Assembly: GCF_007625115.1 (NCBI RefSeq)
Contig: NZ_VMNH01000023.1
Location: 186,001 to 250,000 of the forward strand
Direction: 5' to 3'
Length of the DNA: 64,000 nt
DNA from: Sedimenticola selenatireducens
GTDB taxonomy: Bacteria > Pseudomonadota > Gammaproteobacteria > Chromatiales > Chromatiaceae
How positions within the stretch are numbered: position 1 is the stretch's first letter; every line of letters starts with the position of its first letter. Both the position numbers and the translations under genes were made by a program. A model generated the notes under the pieces. That model was not told the origin of the DNA, ran no database searches, and was given only the letters and a program-made list of their open reading frames with translations. Positions 17,066 through 25,906 of this stretch are shown piece after piece.

Positions 17066-17093
17066 ACCGCCCTCTGGGGCGGTTTTTATTTTT
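17066..17093 (+). terminator. Rho-independent terminator ending first late operon
   Basis: ACCGCCC-TCTG-GGGCGGT makes a perfect 7-bp GC-rich stem followed by TTTTATTTTT. It separates the packaging/portal operon from the capsid/tail operon. Confidence 0.9.
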
Positions 17094-17107
17094 AAACCCG
17101 TTTAAAA
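17089..17107. promoter_or_regulatory. 19-bp palindromic late-operon element, copy 2
   Basis: Identical to the element at 5297 (TTTTTAAACCCGTTTAAAA), placed right after the terminator and before the capsid operon. CCCGGTA lies at the same offset as CCCGGCA in copy 1. Supports coordinated activation of the two late operons. Confidence 0.6.
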
Positions 17108-17177
17108 GACCCCGCTGCCTCCTCCCGGTAGTTTGGACACACATCAATGTGATTCCGAACCAAGCCGGAGAGAGAAC

Positions 17178-17417
17178 GTGGCAGAGAAAAAACCCACAGA
17201 AGAGAAACAGCCTTCCGAAGCGAAGTCACTCACCCATGCTGAAGTGGCCAAGCTGGTAAAGCGTGAAGTGCCGATCCTCGATAAGGAAACTGGCAAACCC
17301 ACCGACAAGACCCGCGAAATTGCGGTAAAGGGTGATGAGGTTTTATCGTTTAAAGAGTACGACGATCATGTGATTGTTGTGACCAAAGACGGTAAAAAGC
17401 TCCGGGGCGAGAAGTGA
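17178..17417 (+). CDS. Small charged phage protein before capsid gene
   Basis: GTG 17178 is chosen for GGAGAGAG upstream, giving 79 residues; an in-frame TTG at 17133 has no site. The first half is Lys/Glu-rich and disordered, the second half is beta-rich (VLSFKEYDDHVIVVTKDGKKLRG). Overlaps the capsid fusion gene by four bases. Could be a head decoration or scaffold helper. Confidence 0.65.
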   Translation: MAEKKPTEEKQPSEAKSLTHAEVAKLVKREVPILDKETGKPTDKTREIAVKGDEVLSFKEYDDHVIVVTKDGKKLRGEK

Positions 17418-19762
17418 ACAAGAAAATCCCCGCAGAAGGCATTCAAGGCGAGGAGCGGCTGCGGGAGGCGACCGCAGGCGATTTTCGCTCCGTCATAGAG
17501 CTGGTGTCGGCGGCATTGCGCGGGCACCTGGGGCAGCCATCCAGCGGCTATATCGAAATCGACGCCATCTACCCGGATCGCGTGGTGGTGCGCACCAGTG
17601 AAAAAAGAGGCCACCTGATGGCCTACCCCTACACCCTTTCCGACGACAACCAGGTGCAATTCGGCACACCCCAAGAGGTCGTGCTGGACCACAAGCCTGT
17701 CCGGGCCGTGGAGGCGCTGGATACCGACCACAAGGTACTCGAGGCGCTGGACGATACCGGCCATAAATACCGCATTTGCATCATTCAGGCGGGTACATCA
17801 AAGAACAGAAATCACTACACCGATACCGCTTTGAAACAGGCGGTCTCTGACCGTGTCTTTGAAGGTATGCGCGTCTTCGTCAAGAGTGACGATGAGCATA
17901 TTCGGATGAAAGGAAAGGATGTACGCAACCTGATAGGCCGCGTGACTGAAACCGTATTCGTTCCTGGCAAGGGCAGCGATCAGGGTTCAGTTGAAGGCAT
18001 ATTGGAGATGCTCAACAGTTCCGGAGAGATCGCCTCTAAAGTTCATGAAGCGGTAAAGCGCAACATGGCCAGCGACCTTTTTGGCTTTTCAATTGATGCC
18101 GATGTTCGCGCAAAGAAAGCACCAGGTGGCATTCAAGTCATCAGCAAATTCACCAAGGCTCACTCGCTCGATCTGATCGTGGAGCCGTCCGCCGGTGGCG
18201 GAATCATCAATGTAATCGAAGCTGTAATTGAAGAAGAGGAGCACGCCAATATGGCACTGCGTCAACGCATGATCGAGGCCATCAAGGGCCGCAATGGTGG
18301 GGCCCTGCCTGAGGGCCTCGACATCGAAAACGAGGAAGCCGTATTGGAGGCTTACTCCAACCTGAATAAACACACTGCCGACGACGAAAAATCGCAGGGA
18401 GCGGGCCAAGGTGCCGCAGTAGTGGGTCAAGGACAACCCGCTGGCACCAGTGGTGTTACTCAAAATGATTTAAGCAATGCCATGCGTATGGTTGAAGCGC
18501 GCTCACATGCTCGTGTGGCGATTGCTGAGTCGGGTCTGCCTGACAAAGCCAAGGCGCGGCTGAATCGTCAATTTGCTGATGCTGAGAGTTTCAGTGTGAC
18601 TCAGGTAACTGAGGCCATTCGCGAAGAGCGTGAATACCTGGCCAGTGTGACGGAGAGCGGTAAGCCTCATGGTCTGGGCGGCGATCATCTTCAGGCCGGT
18701 GAAGACCGATCTGAAAAGGTGGAGCGCATGCTTGAAGCGTTCTTTGATCCGGACAAGCCTGCAGGATCTTTCAAGCAGATCTATATCGATATCACCGGTG
18801 ATAAAGGCGTTAGTGGCCTGACCCAAGATTGCGATATGCAACGCTTGCGTGAAGCGGTTGGTGAGTCGCGTATCAGAGAGGCCGTGTCAGCGGCCACGTT
18901 TGGCAATGTATTGGGCAACTCAATCACCCGCGCCATGCTGCGTGAATATGGAATGGAGGATCAGTGGAGTGATTGGCGCTGGTTGACCGATATTGTCTCT
19001 GTCACCGATTTCCGCACCCAAGAGCGTACCCGCATGGGTGGTTATGGTGATCTGCCGGTTGTCGCTCAAAACGGATCGTATGACCCCCTCACAACACCAG
19101 GTGATGAAAAGGCTACCTATGCCCTGGAGAAGAAAGGCGGTAGTGAGACGCTGAGCTTGGAAGCGATCGCGAATGATGATGTGGGTGTAATTCAGCGTAT
19201 CCCACTCAAGATGGCTGTCGCTTCAAAGCGGACATTGTACAAGTTTGTTCTGGCCTTCCTGGATGCCAACCCAACAATCTACGACACCACTGCTTTGTTC
19301 ACTGTTGGGCATGGCAATCTTGGATCAGCTGCATTGAGTGCAACCTCTTATGCTGCGCGACGCTTGGCCATGCTGAACCAGGCAGAGTTGAGTTCTAATG
19401 AAAAGCTGGGCTTGGTGATGCGACACCTGGCAGTTCCTTCCGATTTGGAAGAGACCTCCTTCGATCTGTTTGTCCGGAACACGAACAATGATGAGACCTT
19501 TGTTCAGAGTCGTAAGCCGACCGTGCATGTAGTGCCCCATTGGACGGATGCAAACAACTGGTTCGGTACCGCTGATAAACGGGAGATCCCACTGATTGAG
19601 CTGGGCTTCTATAACGGCAAGGAAGAACCGGAGCTGTTTATCCAGGACAACCCGAGCCAGGGCAGTCTCTTTAGCAATGACCAGATCAAGTACAAGATCC
19701 GGCATATCTACAAGGGTGCCGTCATGGACTTCCGAGGATTCCAGGGCTCTATTGTCGCGTAA
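17414..19762 (+). CDS. Prohead protease-scaffold/major capsid protein fusion
   Basis: A 782-residue protein starting at GTG. Residues about 105-280 are prohead-protease-like (YRICIIQAGTSKNRNHYTDTALKQAV). A charged scaffold-like linker follows (about 290-430), then an HK97-type major capsid domain (about 440-782, ending GAVMDFRGFQGSIVA). Fused protease/capsid genes are known in some phages; they usually mature by self-cleavage. Followed by a terminator, which would favour high capsid expression. Confidence 0.85.
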   Translation: MNKKIPAEGIQGEERLREATAGDFRSVIELVSAALRGHLGQPSSGYIEIDAIYPDRVVVRTSEKRGHLMAYPYTLSDDNQVQFGTPQEVVLDHKPVRAVEALDTDHKVLEALDDTGHKYRICIIQAGTSKNRNHYTDTALKQAVSDRVFEGMRVFVKSDDEHIRMKGKDVRNLIGRVTETVFVPGKGSDQGSVEGILEMLNSSGEIASKVHEAVKRNMASDLFGFSIDADVRAKKAPGGIQVISKFTKAHSLDLIVEPSAGGGIINVIEAVIEEEEHANMALRQRMIEAIKGRNGGALPEGLDIENEEAVLEAYSNLNKHTADDEKSQGAGQGAAVVGQGQPAGTSGVTQNDLSNAMRMVEARSHARVAIAESGLPDKAKARLNRQFADAESFSVTQVTEAIREEREYLASVTESGKPHGLGGDHLQAGEDRSEKVERMLEAFFDPDKPAGSFKQIYIDITGDKGVSGLTQDCDMQRLREAVGESRIREAVSAATFGNVLGNSITRAMLREYGMEDQWSDWRWLTDIVSVTDFRTQERTRMGGYGDLPVVAQNGSYDPLTTPGDEKATYALEKKGGSETLSLEAIANDDVGVIQRIPLKMAVASKRTLYKFVLAFLDANPTIYDTTALFTVGHGNLGSAALSATSYAARRLAMLNQAELSSNEKLGLVMRHLAVPSDLEETSFDLFVRNTNNDETFVQSRKPTVHVVPHWTDANNWFGTADKREIPLIELGFYNGKEEPELFIQDNPSQGSLFSNDQIKYKIRHIYKGAVMDFRGFQGSIVA

Positions 19763-19783
19763 ATAACTCACCAGTGAGAGGGA

Positions 19784-19827
19784 AGCCTGGGCCGGTATAA
19801 CGATAACAGCGGCCTGGGCTTTTTTTA
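19784..19827 (+). terminator. Terminator after capsid gene
   Basis: AGCCTGGGCC and GGCCTGGGCT pair as a 10-bp stem with two G-U pairs, followed by seven T. Probably partial, since the tail genes continue in the same direction with no obvious new promoter. Confidence 0.75.
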
Positions 19828-19839
19828 GCCGAGAAGAAG

Positions 19840-20508
19840 ATGCTTCACGATTATCAAAAATTAATTGAGCGCAAAGTACGGGCAGATGCTGATGAGGTAA
19901 CACCATCGGATCTGGAGGATGCTTTTGATGCATCGGTGATTCGTTACAGTAAAGACCGGCCTCGCACGTTGGTACGGGATGTGATTGCACCTGGTGGGCA
20001 GGTTTTGGATCTACCGACTGATTGGGTTCCCGGCTTTTCAATTATTCAGCAGCTGGAATATCCCATCGGAAGCATACCGCCTGTGACTTTGGATGACTGG
20101 GAGATCTACCAGGCACCTGCGGGTGAATCAGTGCTGATTGGAATGAGTTTGCAGGCATCCGTATCGGTACGGGTCTCTTTCAGTGTGTTTCACAATGTGG
20201 ATGAAACGACTGACACCATTCCACTGGTGGATCGTGATGCGGTAGCCAGTTGGGCGGCTGCGCTGGTGTGTGATCAATTGGCCAGTCGTTATAGCGGTGA
20301 TTCTGATCCCACCATTCAGGCGGATAGTGTTGATCATGGAAGCAAGTCACGAGAATACGCCTCACGAGCTAAATCTTTACGGCAGAACTATTTCAATGAT
20401 CTTGGGATTGACCCCAAGAGTAATTCAGCCGCTGGCGTGGTAGTGGATCTGGATATGCCGAACAGCCAGGGGCGTGATCGGCTGCTGCATCCTGGCAGGT
20501 TGCGCTGA
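19840..20508 (+). CDS. Head-tail connector-like phage protein
   Basis: A 222-residue protein directly after the capsid gene. The order (LERKVRADADEVTPSDLEDAFDASVIRYSKDRPRTLV then a beta-rich part and a helical QLASRYSGDSDPTI) is typical of adaptor/connector proteins that sit under the portal. Specific family not certain. Confidence 0.6.
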   Translation: MLHDYQKLIERKVRADADEVTPSDLEDAFDASVIRYSKDRPRTLVRDVIAPGGQVLDLPTDWVPGFSIIQQLEYPIGSIPPVTLDDWEIYQAPAGESVLIGMSLQASVSVRVSFSVFHNVDETTDTIPLVDRDAVASWAAALVCDQLASRYSGDSDPTIQADSVDHGSKSREYASRAKSLRQNYFNDLGIDPKSNSAAGVVVDLDMPNSQGRDRLLHPGRLR

Positions 20509-20509
20509 T

Positions 20510-21010
20510 ATGAAGATTAACATCAATGCCGGAGATATCACTCAACTAACTGCCGCATGGGAACAAGCCCCTGAGTTGGTTGAGCAAGAATTGTCTGCGG
20601 CAACCTTAGAAGCTGAAATGCTATTGGAGCGTGAGATCAAAGAGGACACCCCTGTGGGTGCTACCGCTGCACTGCGTGAATCTATTCATTCAGAAGCGCC
20701 CCGCACCTTGGCCAATACGGTGATTGGTGTGGTCGGTACGGCATCCATGCATGCATTGCCTGTCGAGCTGGGAACGCGACCCCACTTCCCACCTATTGAG
20801 CCACTGATCGATTGGGTGCAAGCCAAACTGGATATCCGAGATGAAGAACAGGCCGAGGGAGTGGCACTGTCGATCGCTCGCAAGATAGCCGTTCGGGGCA
20901 CCTTGGGTGTCGGTATGTTCCACCGCAACTTCCGCCAACTGCAACCGCAGATCGATGCGATGTATGAGCGTGCCAGAGGCCGGATAGCCGAGGGACTGCT
21001 CCATGTCTGA
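20510..21010 (+). CDS. HK97 gp10-like neck/tail-completion protein
   Basis: ATG 20510 gives 166 residues, one base after the previous stop. It has the gp10-like pattern of an N-terminal helix pair followed by EDTPVGATAALRESIHSE, a VGTASMHALPVELGTRPHFPP turn and a C-terminal FRQLQPQIDAMY. Such proteins join head and tail. Confidence 0.7.
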   Translation: MKININAGDITQLTAAWEQAPELVEQELSAATLEAEMLLEREIKEDTPVGATAALRESIHSEAPRTLANTVIGVVGTASMHALPVELGTRPHFPPIEPLIDWVQAKLDIRDEEQAEGVALSIARKIAVRGTLGVGMFHRNFRQLQPQIDAMYERARGRIAEGLLHV

Positions 21011-21458
21011 TATGGAAACGATTCGCGCTGCCATTGTCGCCAAACTGAATAGCATTACTGATATTGGCATGGTTCACGCTTATGAGCGCTATGCCAAAAA
21101 CAGTGCGGATATGAAAAAACTGTATCTGTCTGATGGCAGGTTTAAAGGTTGGCATGTGCGCCGTGTAACGACACGTGAGAAAAGCCCCGCCACTGGCCGC
21201 TGGGCTCGGACGTATCGTTGGAAGATTCGCGGTTTTATGGCGTTGGATGATGCCGATAAGAGTGAACAGCTGTTTGATGCATTTATTGAACTGATCTGTG
21301 ATGCAGTTCGTGCAGATGACACGTTGGGCGGCGTGGTGGATAGCTGCATTGTTGGTGAAGAGGCCGGTGTTCAGGTGCAGGATTCAGGACCGGTTATGTT
21401 TGCCGGTGTGTTATGTCATAGCGCTGATCTAGCGCTCAATACGAGGGTTTATCTGTGA
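21003..21458 (+). CDS. Tail terminator-like protein
   Basis: A 151-residue alpha/beta protein. Its place before the tail-tube gene, starting with METIRAAIVAKLNSI and ending in a strand, fits the tail terminator that caps the tube. Overlaps the previous gene by eight bases. Confidence 0.6.
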   Translation: MSDMETIRAAIVAKLNSITDIGMVHAYERYAKNSADMKKLYLSDGRFKGWHVRRVTTREKSPATGRWARTYRWKIRGFMALDDADKSEQLFDAFIELICDAVRADDTLGGVVDSCIVGEEAGVQVQDSGPVMFAGVLCHSADLALNTRVYL

Positions 21459-21613
21459 GAGAAGGTGGCAGATTTGAACGTAAAGGGGATGAACTGAAAA
21501 AGGTGGAAGGCACCCAGGATCATCCAGAGGGCAATCGTCCCAGAGTGGCCGAAGATCAACCGGTTGACCTGGCACAAAAGCCACAACCTAAGGACAAAAA
21601 GGCCAAGGGGTAA
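21455..21613 (+). CDS. Small phage protein (52 residues) before tail tube
   Basis: A short gene with GTG start overlapping the previous stop (GTGA). It encodes MREGGRFERKGDELKKVEGT followed by a Pro/Lys/Gln-rich tail. Similar short lysine/proline-rich proteins lie between terminator and tube genes in many siphophages. No function known. Confidence 0.6.
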   Translation: MREGGRFERKGDELKKVEGTQDHPEGNRPRVAEDQPVDLAQKPQPKDKKAKG

Positions 21614-21619
21614 TCGATT

Positions 21620-22546
21620 ATGAAATTCAGAAAAAAAGTGTTGCTGGCAAAACTGGAAACTCTTTATGGAACCGATTCTACGCCTACCGGTTTGGCCAAT
21701 GCGATTCAGGTGAGTGACCTCAGTATTTTACCAATGGAAGGCAGTGCCGTCAGCCGTGATTTGGTGCGCCCTACGCTGGGCAATGATTTGCAGATTCACG
21801 TGGGTACTCATGTAAAACTGGAGTTTGATGTGGAGATGGCTGGAGCGGGTGCTGCGGGTACCGCCCCTGCTTATGGCCCCATTCTACGTATGTGCGGCAT
21901 GGCAGAGACGATCAATGCCAGCGTCAGTGTGGAATACGATCCGGTCTCTGGTAACGAGGAATCAGGCACACTCTATTTCCACATCGATGGCCAGAAACAT
22001 GCGCTATTGGGTGCGCGGGGCGGCTTCAGTCTCAAGGGTGATCCAGGCAAAATTCCAAAGTTTCATTTCATGATGACCGGACTATGGGCTGACCCCGCTA
22101 CTGTGGCGGATCCTGTTCCGGATTTCACCGCCTTCCAGGTTCCGCTGGCGGTCACCAACGACAACACGCCAACCTTCAGCTTGCACGGGATCTCTCCCAA
22201 CATGATCGGTTTCTCCTTCGATCAGAACAACCAGGTGGTGTATCGCAACGTAGTGGGTGAAGAGAGCGTGCAGATCACCGATCGTGCACCGGGTGGCCAG
22301 GTGACTATAGAAGCACCCGTGCTGAGCACCAAAAACTTTTTCACTATCGCAAAGGCTAACACCACCGGCGCGATTCAACTGGTTCACGGAACCATAGCTG
22401 GACATATCGTCCAGTTCGACGCCGCACAGGTGCAAGTACTGCAACCGAAGTATGGTGAAAGCGACGGGATTGCCACCCTTCAGATGGGGCTGTCGGTGAT
22501 CCCGACCAGCGCCGGTGATGATGACTTCAAGATTACGGTGAAATAA
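21620..22546 (+). CDS. Tail tube (major tail) protein
   Basis: A 308-residue beta-rich protein (KLETLYGTDSTPTGLANAIQVSDLSILPMEG...) with the typical major-tail opening and an alternating strand pattern to the end. Sits just before the chaperone pair and tape measure, as expected. Forms the tube hexamers. Confidence 0.85.
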   Translation: MKFRKKVLLAKLETLYGTDSTPTGLANAIQVSDLSILPMEGSAVSRDLVRPTLGNDLQIHVGTHVKLEFDVEMAGAGAAGTAPAYGPILRMCGMAETINASVSVEYDPVSGNEESGTLYFHIDGQKHALLGARGGFSLKGDPGKIPKFHFMMTGLWADPATVADPVPDFTAFQVPLAVTNDNTPTFSLHGISPNMIGFSFDQNNQVVYRNVVGEESVQITDRAPGGQVTIEAPVLSTKNFFTIAKANTTGAIQLVHGTIAGHIVQFDAAQVQVLQPKYGESDGIATLQMGLSVIPTSAGDDDFKITVK

Positions 22547-22548
22547 AT

Positions 22549-22878
22549 ATGTTTGTAATGCAAAAACACGATGCACCCATCAATTGGCCGGTAGTTGTTG
22601 AAGTGCCGGTCGATGGTGGCAAGACCAATCGCCAAGAGTTTACCGCACAGTTCCAGATGCTGGATCAAGAAGCCATTGATGCCCTGGCAGCCCAAGGAGA
22701 CACGGCCTTTATCCGTGGCGTATTGGTAGGCTGGGGTGAGGATGTGAAAGACCCGGATGGCAAAGCAATCAAGTTTGGTAAGAAACCACTGGCAGAGATG
22801 ACCCGCCGCCCGTATATCCGCAAGGCCTTGATCCGTGCCTACTACGAGATGGCCGGAGGGGTCGTAAGAAAAAACTGA
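22549..22878 (+). CDS. Tail assembly chaperone G-like protein
   Basis: A 109-residue protein between tube and tape measure, the lambda G position. Its last codons GTA AGA AAA AAC TGA contain a slippery heptamer. In -1 frame the reading passes into the following DUF1799-like gene, as in lambda G/GT. The fusion would be about 218 residues and coats the tape measure during tail assembly. Confidence 0.8.
   Translation: MFVMQKHDAPINWPVVVEVPVDGGKTNRQEFTAQFQMLDQEAIDALAAQGDTAFIRGVLVGWGEDVKDPDGKAIKFGKKPLAEMTRRPYIRKALIRAYYEMAGGVVRKN
22869..22875 (+). promoter_or_regulatory. Programmed -1 frameshift site A AAA AAC
   Basis: The heptamer is in the correct phase (A AAA AAC) directly before the UGA stop of the G-like gene. 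After a one-base slip, translation reads KKLIGAARHWAAEG and joins the downstream frame without interruption. Confidence 0.85.
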
Positions 22879-23204
22879 TCGGCGCGGCCAGGCACTGGGC
22901 CGCAGAAGGTAAAAAAGCCGGTGCCGACGAAGTGGATGCAGACCTGGCTGCAATGAATGCCCCTGATGAGATCAGGCAGAAGGTCCAGGTCAGTTCTGAT
23001 GATTTCTATGTACTCGAGGAGAACTGGACTGCCGTTATGGCCTGGTTGACGGTTCAGACCCAGATGACTCGTACAGGGTTCAGGTACGAGGGTATGGAAG
23101 CTGGGCTAAGGATGGCCACCATCGAATCGACGCCCGAGATCTTCTCAAAGCTGCAGGTGATGGAGGGCGCGGTGTTGGCGGTTTGGAATAACCATTCAAC
23201 GTGA
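22875..23204 (+). CDS. GT extension of tail chaperone (DUF1799-like), by frameshift
   Basis: Reading in -1 frame from the slip site gives about 109 residues: LIGAARHWAAEGKKAGADEV, then VLEENWTAVMAWLTVQTQM and a C-terminal DUF1799-like segment. No ribosome site or convincing start is present, so it is expected only as the fused GT protein. Confidence 0.8.
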   Translation: MIGAARHWAAEGKKAGADEVDADLAAMNAPDEIRQKVQVSSDDFYVLEENWTAVMAWLTVQTQMTRTGFRYEGMEAGLRMATIESTPEIFSKLQVMEGAVLAVWNNHST

Positions 23205-23226
23205 TCAGTTTTGCTAAGGACAACCC

Positions 23227-23466
23227 ATGACATTTGAGAGATTGGCCAAGCCAAAAGATGGATTCAGTTTCTGGGTGGGACGACTACTGGTTGATGTCAA
23301 CTGGGCAAGAACTTGGACATGGTGCGATCAGAGTGAGGATAACAAAAGGCGTACTACCCATCTGATATCACTGCGTGTTGTTCAGCATATATTTGATAAA
23401 AAGACTCGGCGTGCACTGACCATAATACTGGGTCCACTGAAGCTTATGCTGGGATTGGCTGCGTAA
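23227..23466 (+). CDS. Small phage protein before tape measure
   Basis: A 79-residue, Trp-rich basic protein (FWVGRLLVDVNWARTWTWCDQ) with AAGGA eight bases upstream. Family unknown. Location between chaperone and tape measure suggests a tail role. Confidence 0.55.
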   Translation: MTFERLAKPKDGFSFWVGRLLVDVNWARTWTWCDQSEDNKRRTTHLISLRVVQHIFDKKTRRALTIILGPLKLMLGLAA

Positions 23467-23470
23467 ATTT

Positions 23471-25906
23471 ATGTCTGATTTAGTCCTATCAATAAAGCTC
23501 GAAGGTGATGCCGGGGATCTCAATGGTGAGATCCGGATCTCTCGCCAGGAATTCGAGAAGCTCGAAAAGAGTACCGAGAAAACCGGTAAAGCGGCTAATC
23601 GTACTGGCAAGGATGCGTATCGACTGGGTAAACAGTTCAGCGAAACAGGTCGTGAAGCCGAGCGCCTGAATCGGGTTAATCAACACCTTGCCAGAACACT
23701 CGGTACCGTTATCGGTACCTTTGCGGGTGTGGTGGGTGTTTCAGCCATTACCGGTTCATTCATTGAAGCCGCCTCAGCCTCTGAAAATTTTGAAACCCGT
23801 TTGAAAATACTGCTGGGCAGTACGGAAGAAGGTAGCCGTCTGTTTGAAGAGATGGCTGACTATGCAGGACGGGTGCCTTTTGAGTTTGAGGCCATCATGA
23901 GCTCTGCTACCCAGTTAGCCGGGGTGATGAAAGGCGGCGTTGATGAGATCAAAGAGTGGATGCCGCTGATCGGTGACCTGGCGGCTGCGTCTGGACTAAG
24001 TATTCAGCAGACCACTGAACAGGTTATTCGGATGTACTCTGCCGGTGCCGCCTCTGCAGACATGTTCCGGGAGCGCGGAATTCTAGCCATGCTCGGGTTT
24101 CAGGCCGGGGTGAGCTACAGCGCTGAAGAGACCCGCAAGCGGTTGATGGAATCATGGAAAAAGGCAGGCAGTCAGTTCAGAGGGGCTACTCAAGATCTGG
24201 CTGATGACTGGGACGGCTTAATGTCGATGTTCTCAGATAAGTGGTTCGCCTTCCAGAATGAGGTTGCCGATGCGGGTCTGTTTGATGCGCTGAAGGGTGA
24301 AGCCAGTGATTTCCTCGGGACCATTGATCAGTTAGCCGCAGACGGCACCCTGAAAGAGTGGGCACAGACCACATCAGATTCATTGATCTGGATGGGTCAA
24401 CATTTAGATGAGGCGGCGATCGGCCTGGGTGGGTTGATGATTGCCCGAACCTTGGGCCCCATCTTCAACAGCGCAGCCGTGGCAGTAAACACTTATACCG
24501 CTGCTCAGATTCGCGCCAACCTGGCGATGCGCACCGGAATGGCCGTGGGTACAGCTTACTCCGGTGTCATGGCCGCTTTGGGTGGACCGGCAGGCTTGAT
24601 CATTGCCGGAGCCGCTGCACTAACGATCTGGGCCAGTAATGCATCTGATGCGGCTGAGGATACCCGAACCCTCCGGGAAGAAAATGAGGCACTTTTAAAG
24701 AGCTTTGAGAATACTGCAAAGGCTCAGGTTGAGCAGCAGATTTCATTAACTGAGGCAAAAATCGAGAACCTCAAACGTGAAATTGAATCACTGGAAAAGC
24801 TGAGCAAGATGCAGCAGTTCGCTGATCCTGGAAACCAAAAGGCCTTTTCAGACCAGATGGCACAGTCCCGTCAGGAGATCACCGAGTATCAGGATCAACT
24901 GGGGCAGCTGAGTGAGCGCTTGAAGGGTATGGGTAATACCGGATCCACCGCCTTCAGCAAGGTTGGAAATGGTGCTGATGATGCTAAGAAAAAGCTTGAT
25001 GCTCTGAAGAAATCCGGACAGGCATTAATGGATACCCTCTTTCCTGAGGAAGCGGCCTTTAACAAGTACTCCGAGCAGCTGAACCTCATAAGTCAGATGC
25101 GCCAGGCTGGCATTATTGATATTCAAAAAGAGCAGGAAGCGATTGATCAGCTCACCACTCAATATCTTGATCTGGATGAAGAGGTCAAAGAAACAGGCAA
25201 GACCACTTCAAAAACCATGAAGAGCATGGCGCAAGAAACATCAAAGGCCATGCGCATGATTCAGCAGTCAACTGATCGGGCTATGTGGTCGGCTGAGAAC
25301 GCCTTTGTGAATTTTGCCAAGACCAGCAAGTTTGAAATCAGAGATTTAATCGACACGGTATTGGATGAAATGTTGCGTCTGCAATTCAGGCAGAATTTCG
25401 CATCGGGTGGAACCAGTCTGTTCAGCGGTTTGTTCGGTGGGATGTTTGGCGGCGGTGGTGACTTTTCATCAACACCTGGCATCGACCTGGGCTCATTTGG
25501 TGGTGCCACACCCATCCAGGGGTCGTCGTGGCTTTCAGGTCTGGCATCGCTGTTCTCGTTCGGCGATGGCGGCATCATGACATCAGCTGGTCCTATGCCG
25601 CTGCAGAAATATGGTGATGGTGGCATTGTAAACGGCCCACAGTATCGTGTGGCTGGGGAACGCTATCGACCCGAGGCCATCATCCCGCTGCCTGATGGCC
25701 GATCAGTGCCTGTGCAAATGCAGGGTGCAGGTCAATCCATTGTATTTAGCCCAACGTACAGTATTGATGCCCGTGGTGCCGATGCAGGCGTTGAAGCCAA
25801 AGTGCGGGTCGTGGCTCGGCAAGAAGCTGATCGTGCTCTGTCTCAGTTTAAGCAGGAGATCAATCGGGGTGGTAGTGCGGCTCGCTTGGTGGGGAGACGT
25901 AGCTAA
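23471..25906 (+). CDS. Tail tape measure protein
   Basis: An 811-residue protein with a coiled N-terminus, a tape-measure core (FETRLKILLGSTEEGSRLFEEMADYAGRVPFEFEAIMSSATQLAGVM, about 100-150), hydrophobic segments around 330-390 and a Gly-rich C-terminal part with GDGGI repeats. Sets tail length; for this type about 1.5 angstrom per residue, suggesting a tail of roughly 120 nm (inference). Confidence 0.92.
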   Translation: MSDLVLSIKLEGDAGDLNGEIRISRQEFEKLEKSTEKTGKAANRTGKDAYRLGKQFSETGREAERLNRVNQHLARTLGTVIGTFAGVVGVSAITGSFIEAASASENFETRLKILLGSTEEGSRLFEEMADYAGRVPFEFEAIMSSATQLAGVMKGGVDEIKEWMPLIGDLAAASGLSIQQTTEQVIRMYSAGAASADMFRERGILAMLGFQAGVSYSAEETRKRLMESWKKAGSQFRGATQDLADDWDGLMSMFSDKWFAFQNEVADAGLFDALKGEASDFLGTIDQLAADGTLKEWAQTTSDSLIWMGQHLDEAAIGLGGLMIARTLGPIFNSAAVAVNTYTAAQIRANLAMRTGMAVGTAYSGVMAALGGPAGLIIAGAAALTIWASNASDAAEDTRTLREENEALLKSFENTAKAQVEQQISLTEAKIENLKREIESLEKLSKMQQFADPGNQKAFSDQMAQSRQEITEYQDQLGQLSERLKGMGNTGSTAFSKVGNGADDAKKKLDALKKSGQALMDTLFPEEAAFNKYSEQLNLISQMRQAGIIDIQKEQEAIDQLTTQYLDLDEEVKETGKTTSKTMKSMAQETSKAMRMIQQSTDRAMWSAENAFVNFAKTSKFEIRDLIDTVLDEMLRLQFRQNFASGGTSLFSGLFGGMFGGGGDFSSTPGIDLGSFGGATPIQGSSWLSGLASLFSFGDGGIMTSAGPMPLQKYGDGGIVNGPQYRVAGERYRPEAIIPLPDGRSVPVQMQGAGQSIVFSPTYSIDARGADAGVEAKVRVVARQEADRALSQFKQEINRGGSAARLVGRRS

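Noticed and set aside
22932-23204. Independent gene starting at GTG 22932
   Set aside because: No ribosome site, and the frame joins the upstream gene through a correct slippery site, so it is read by frameshift.
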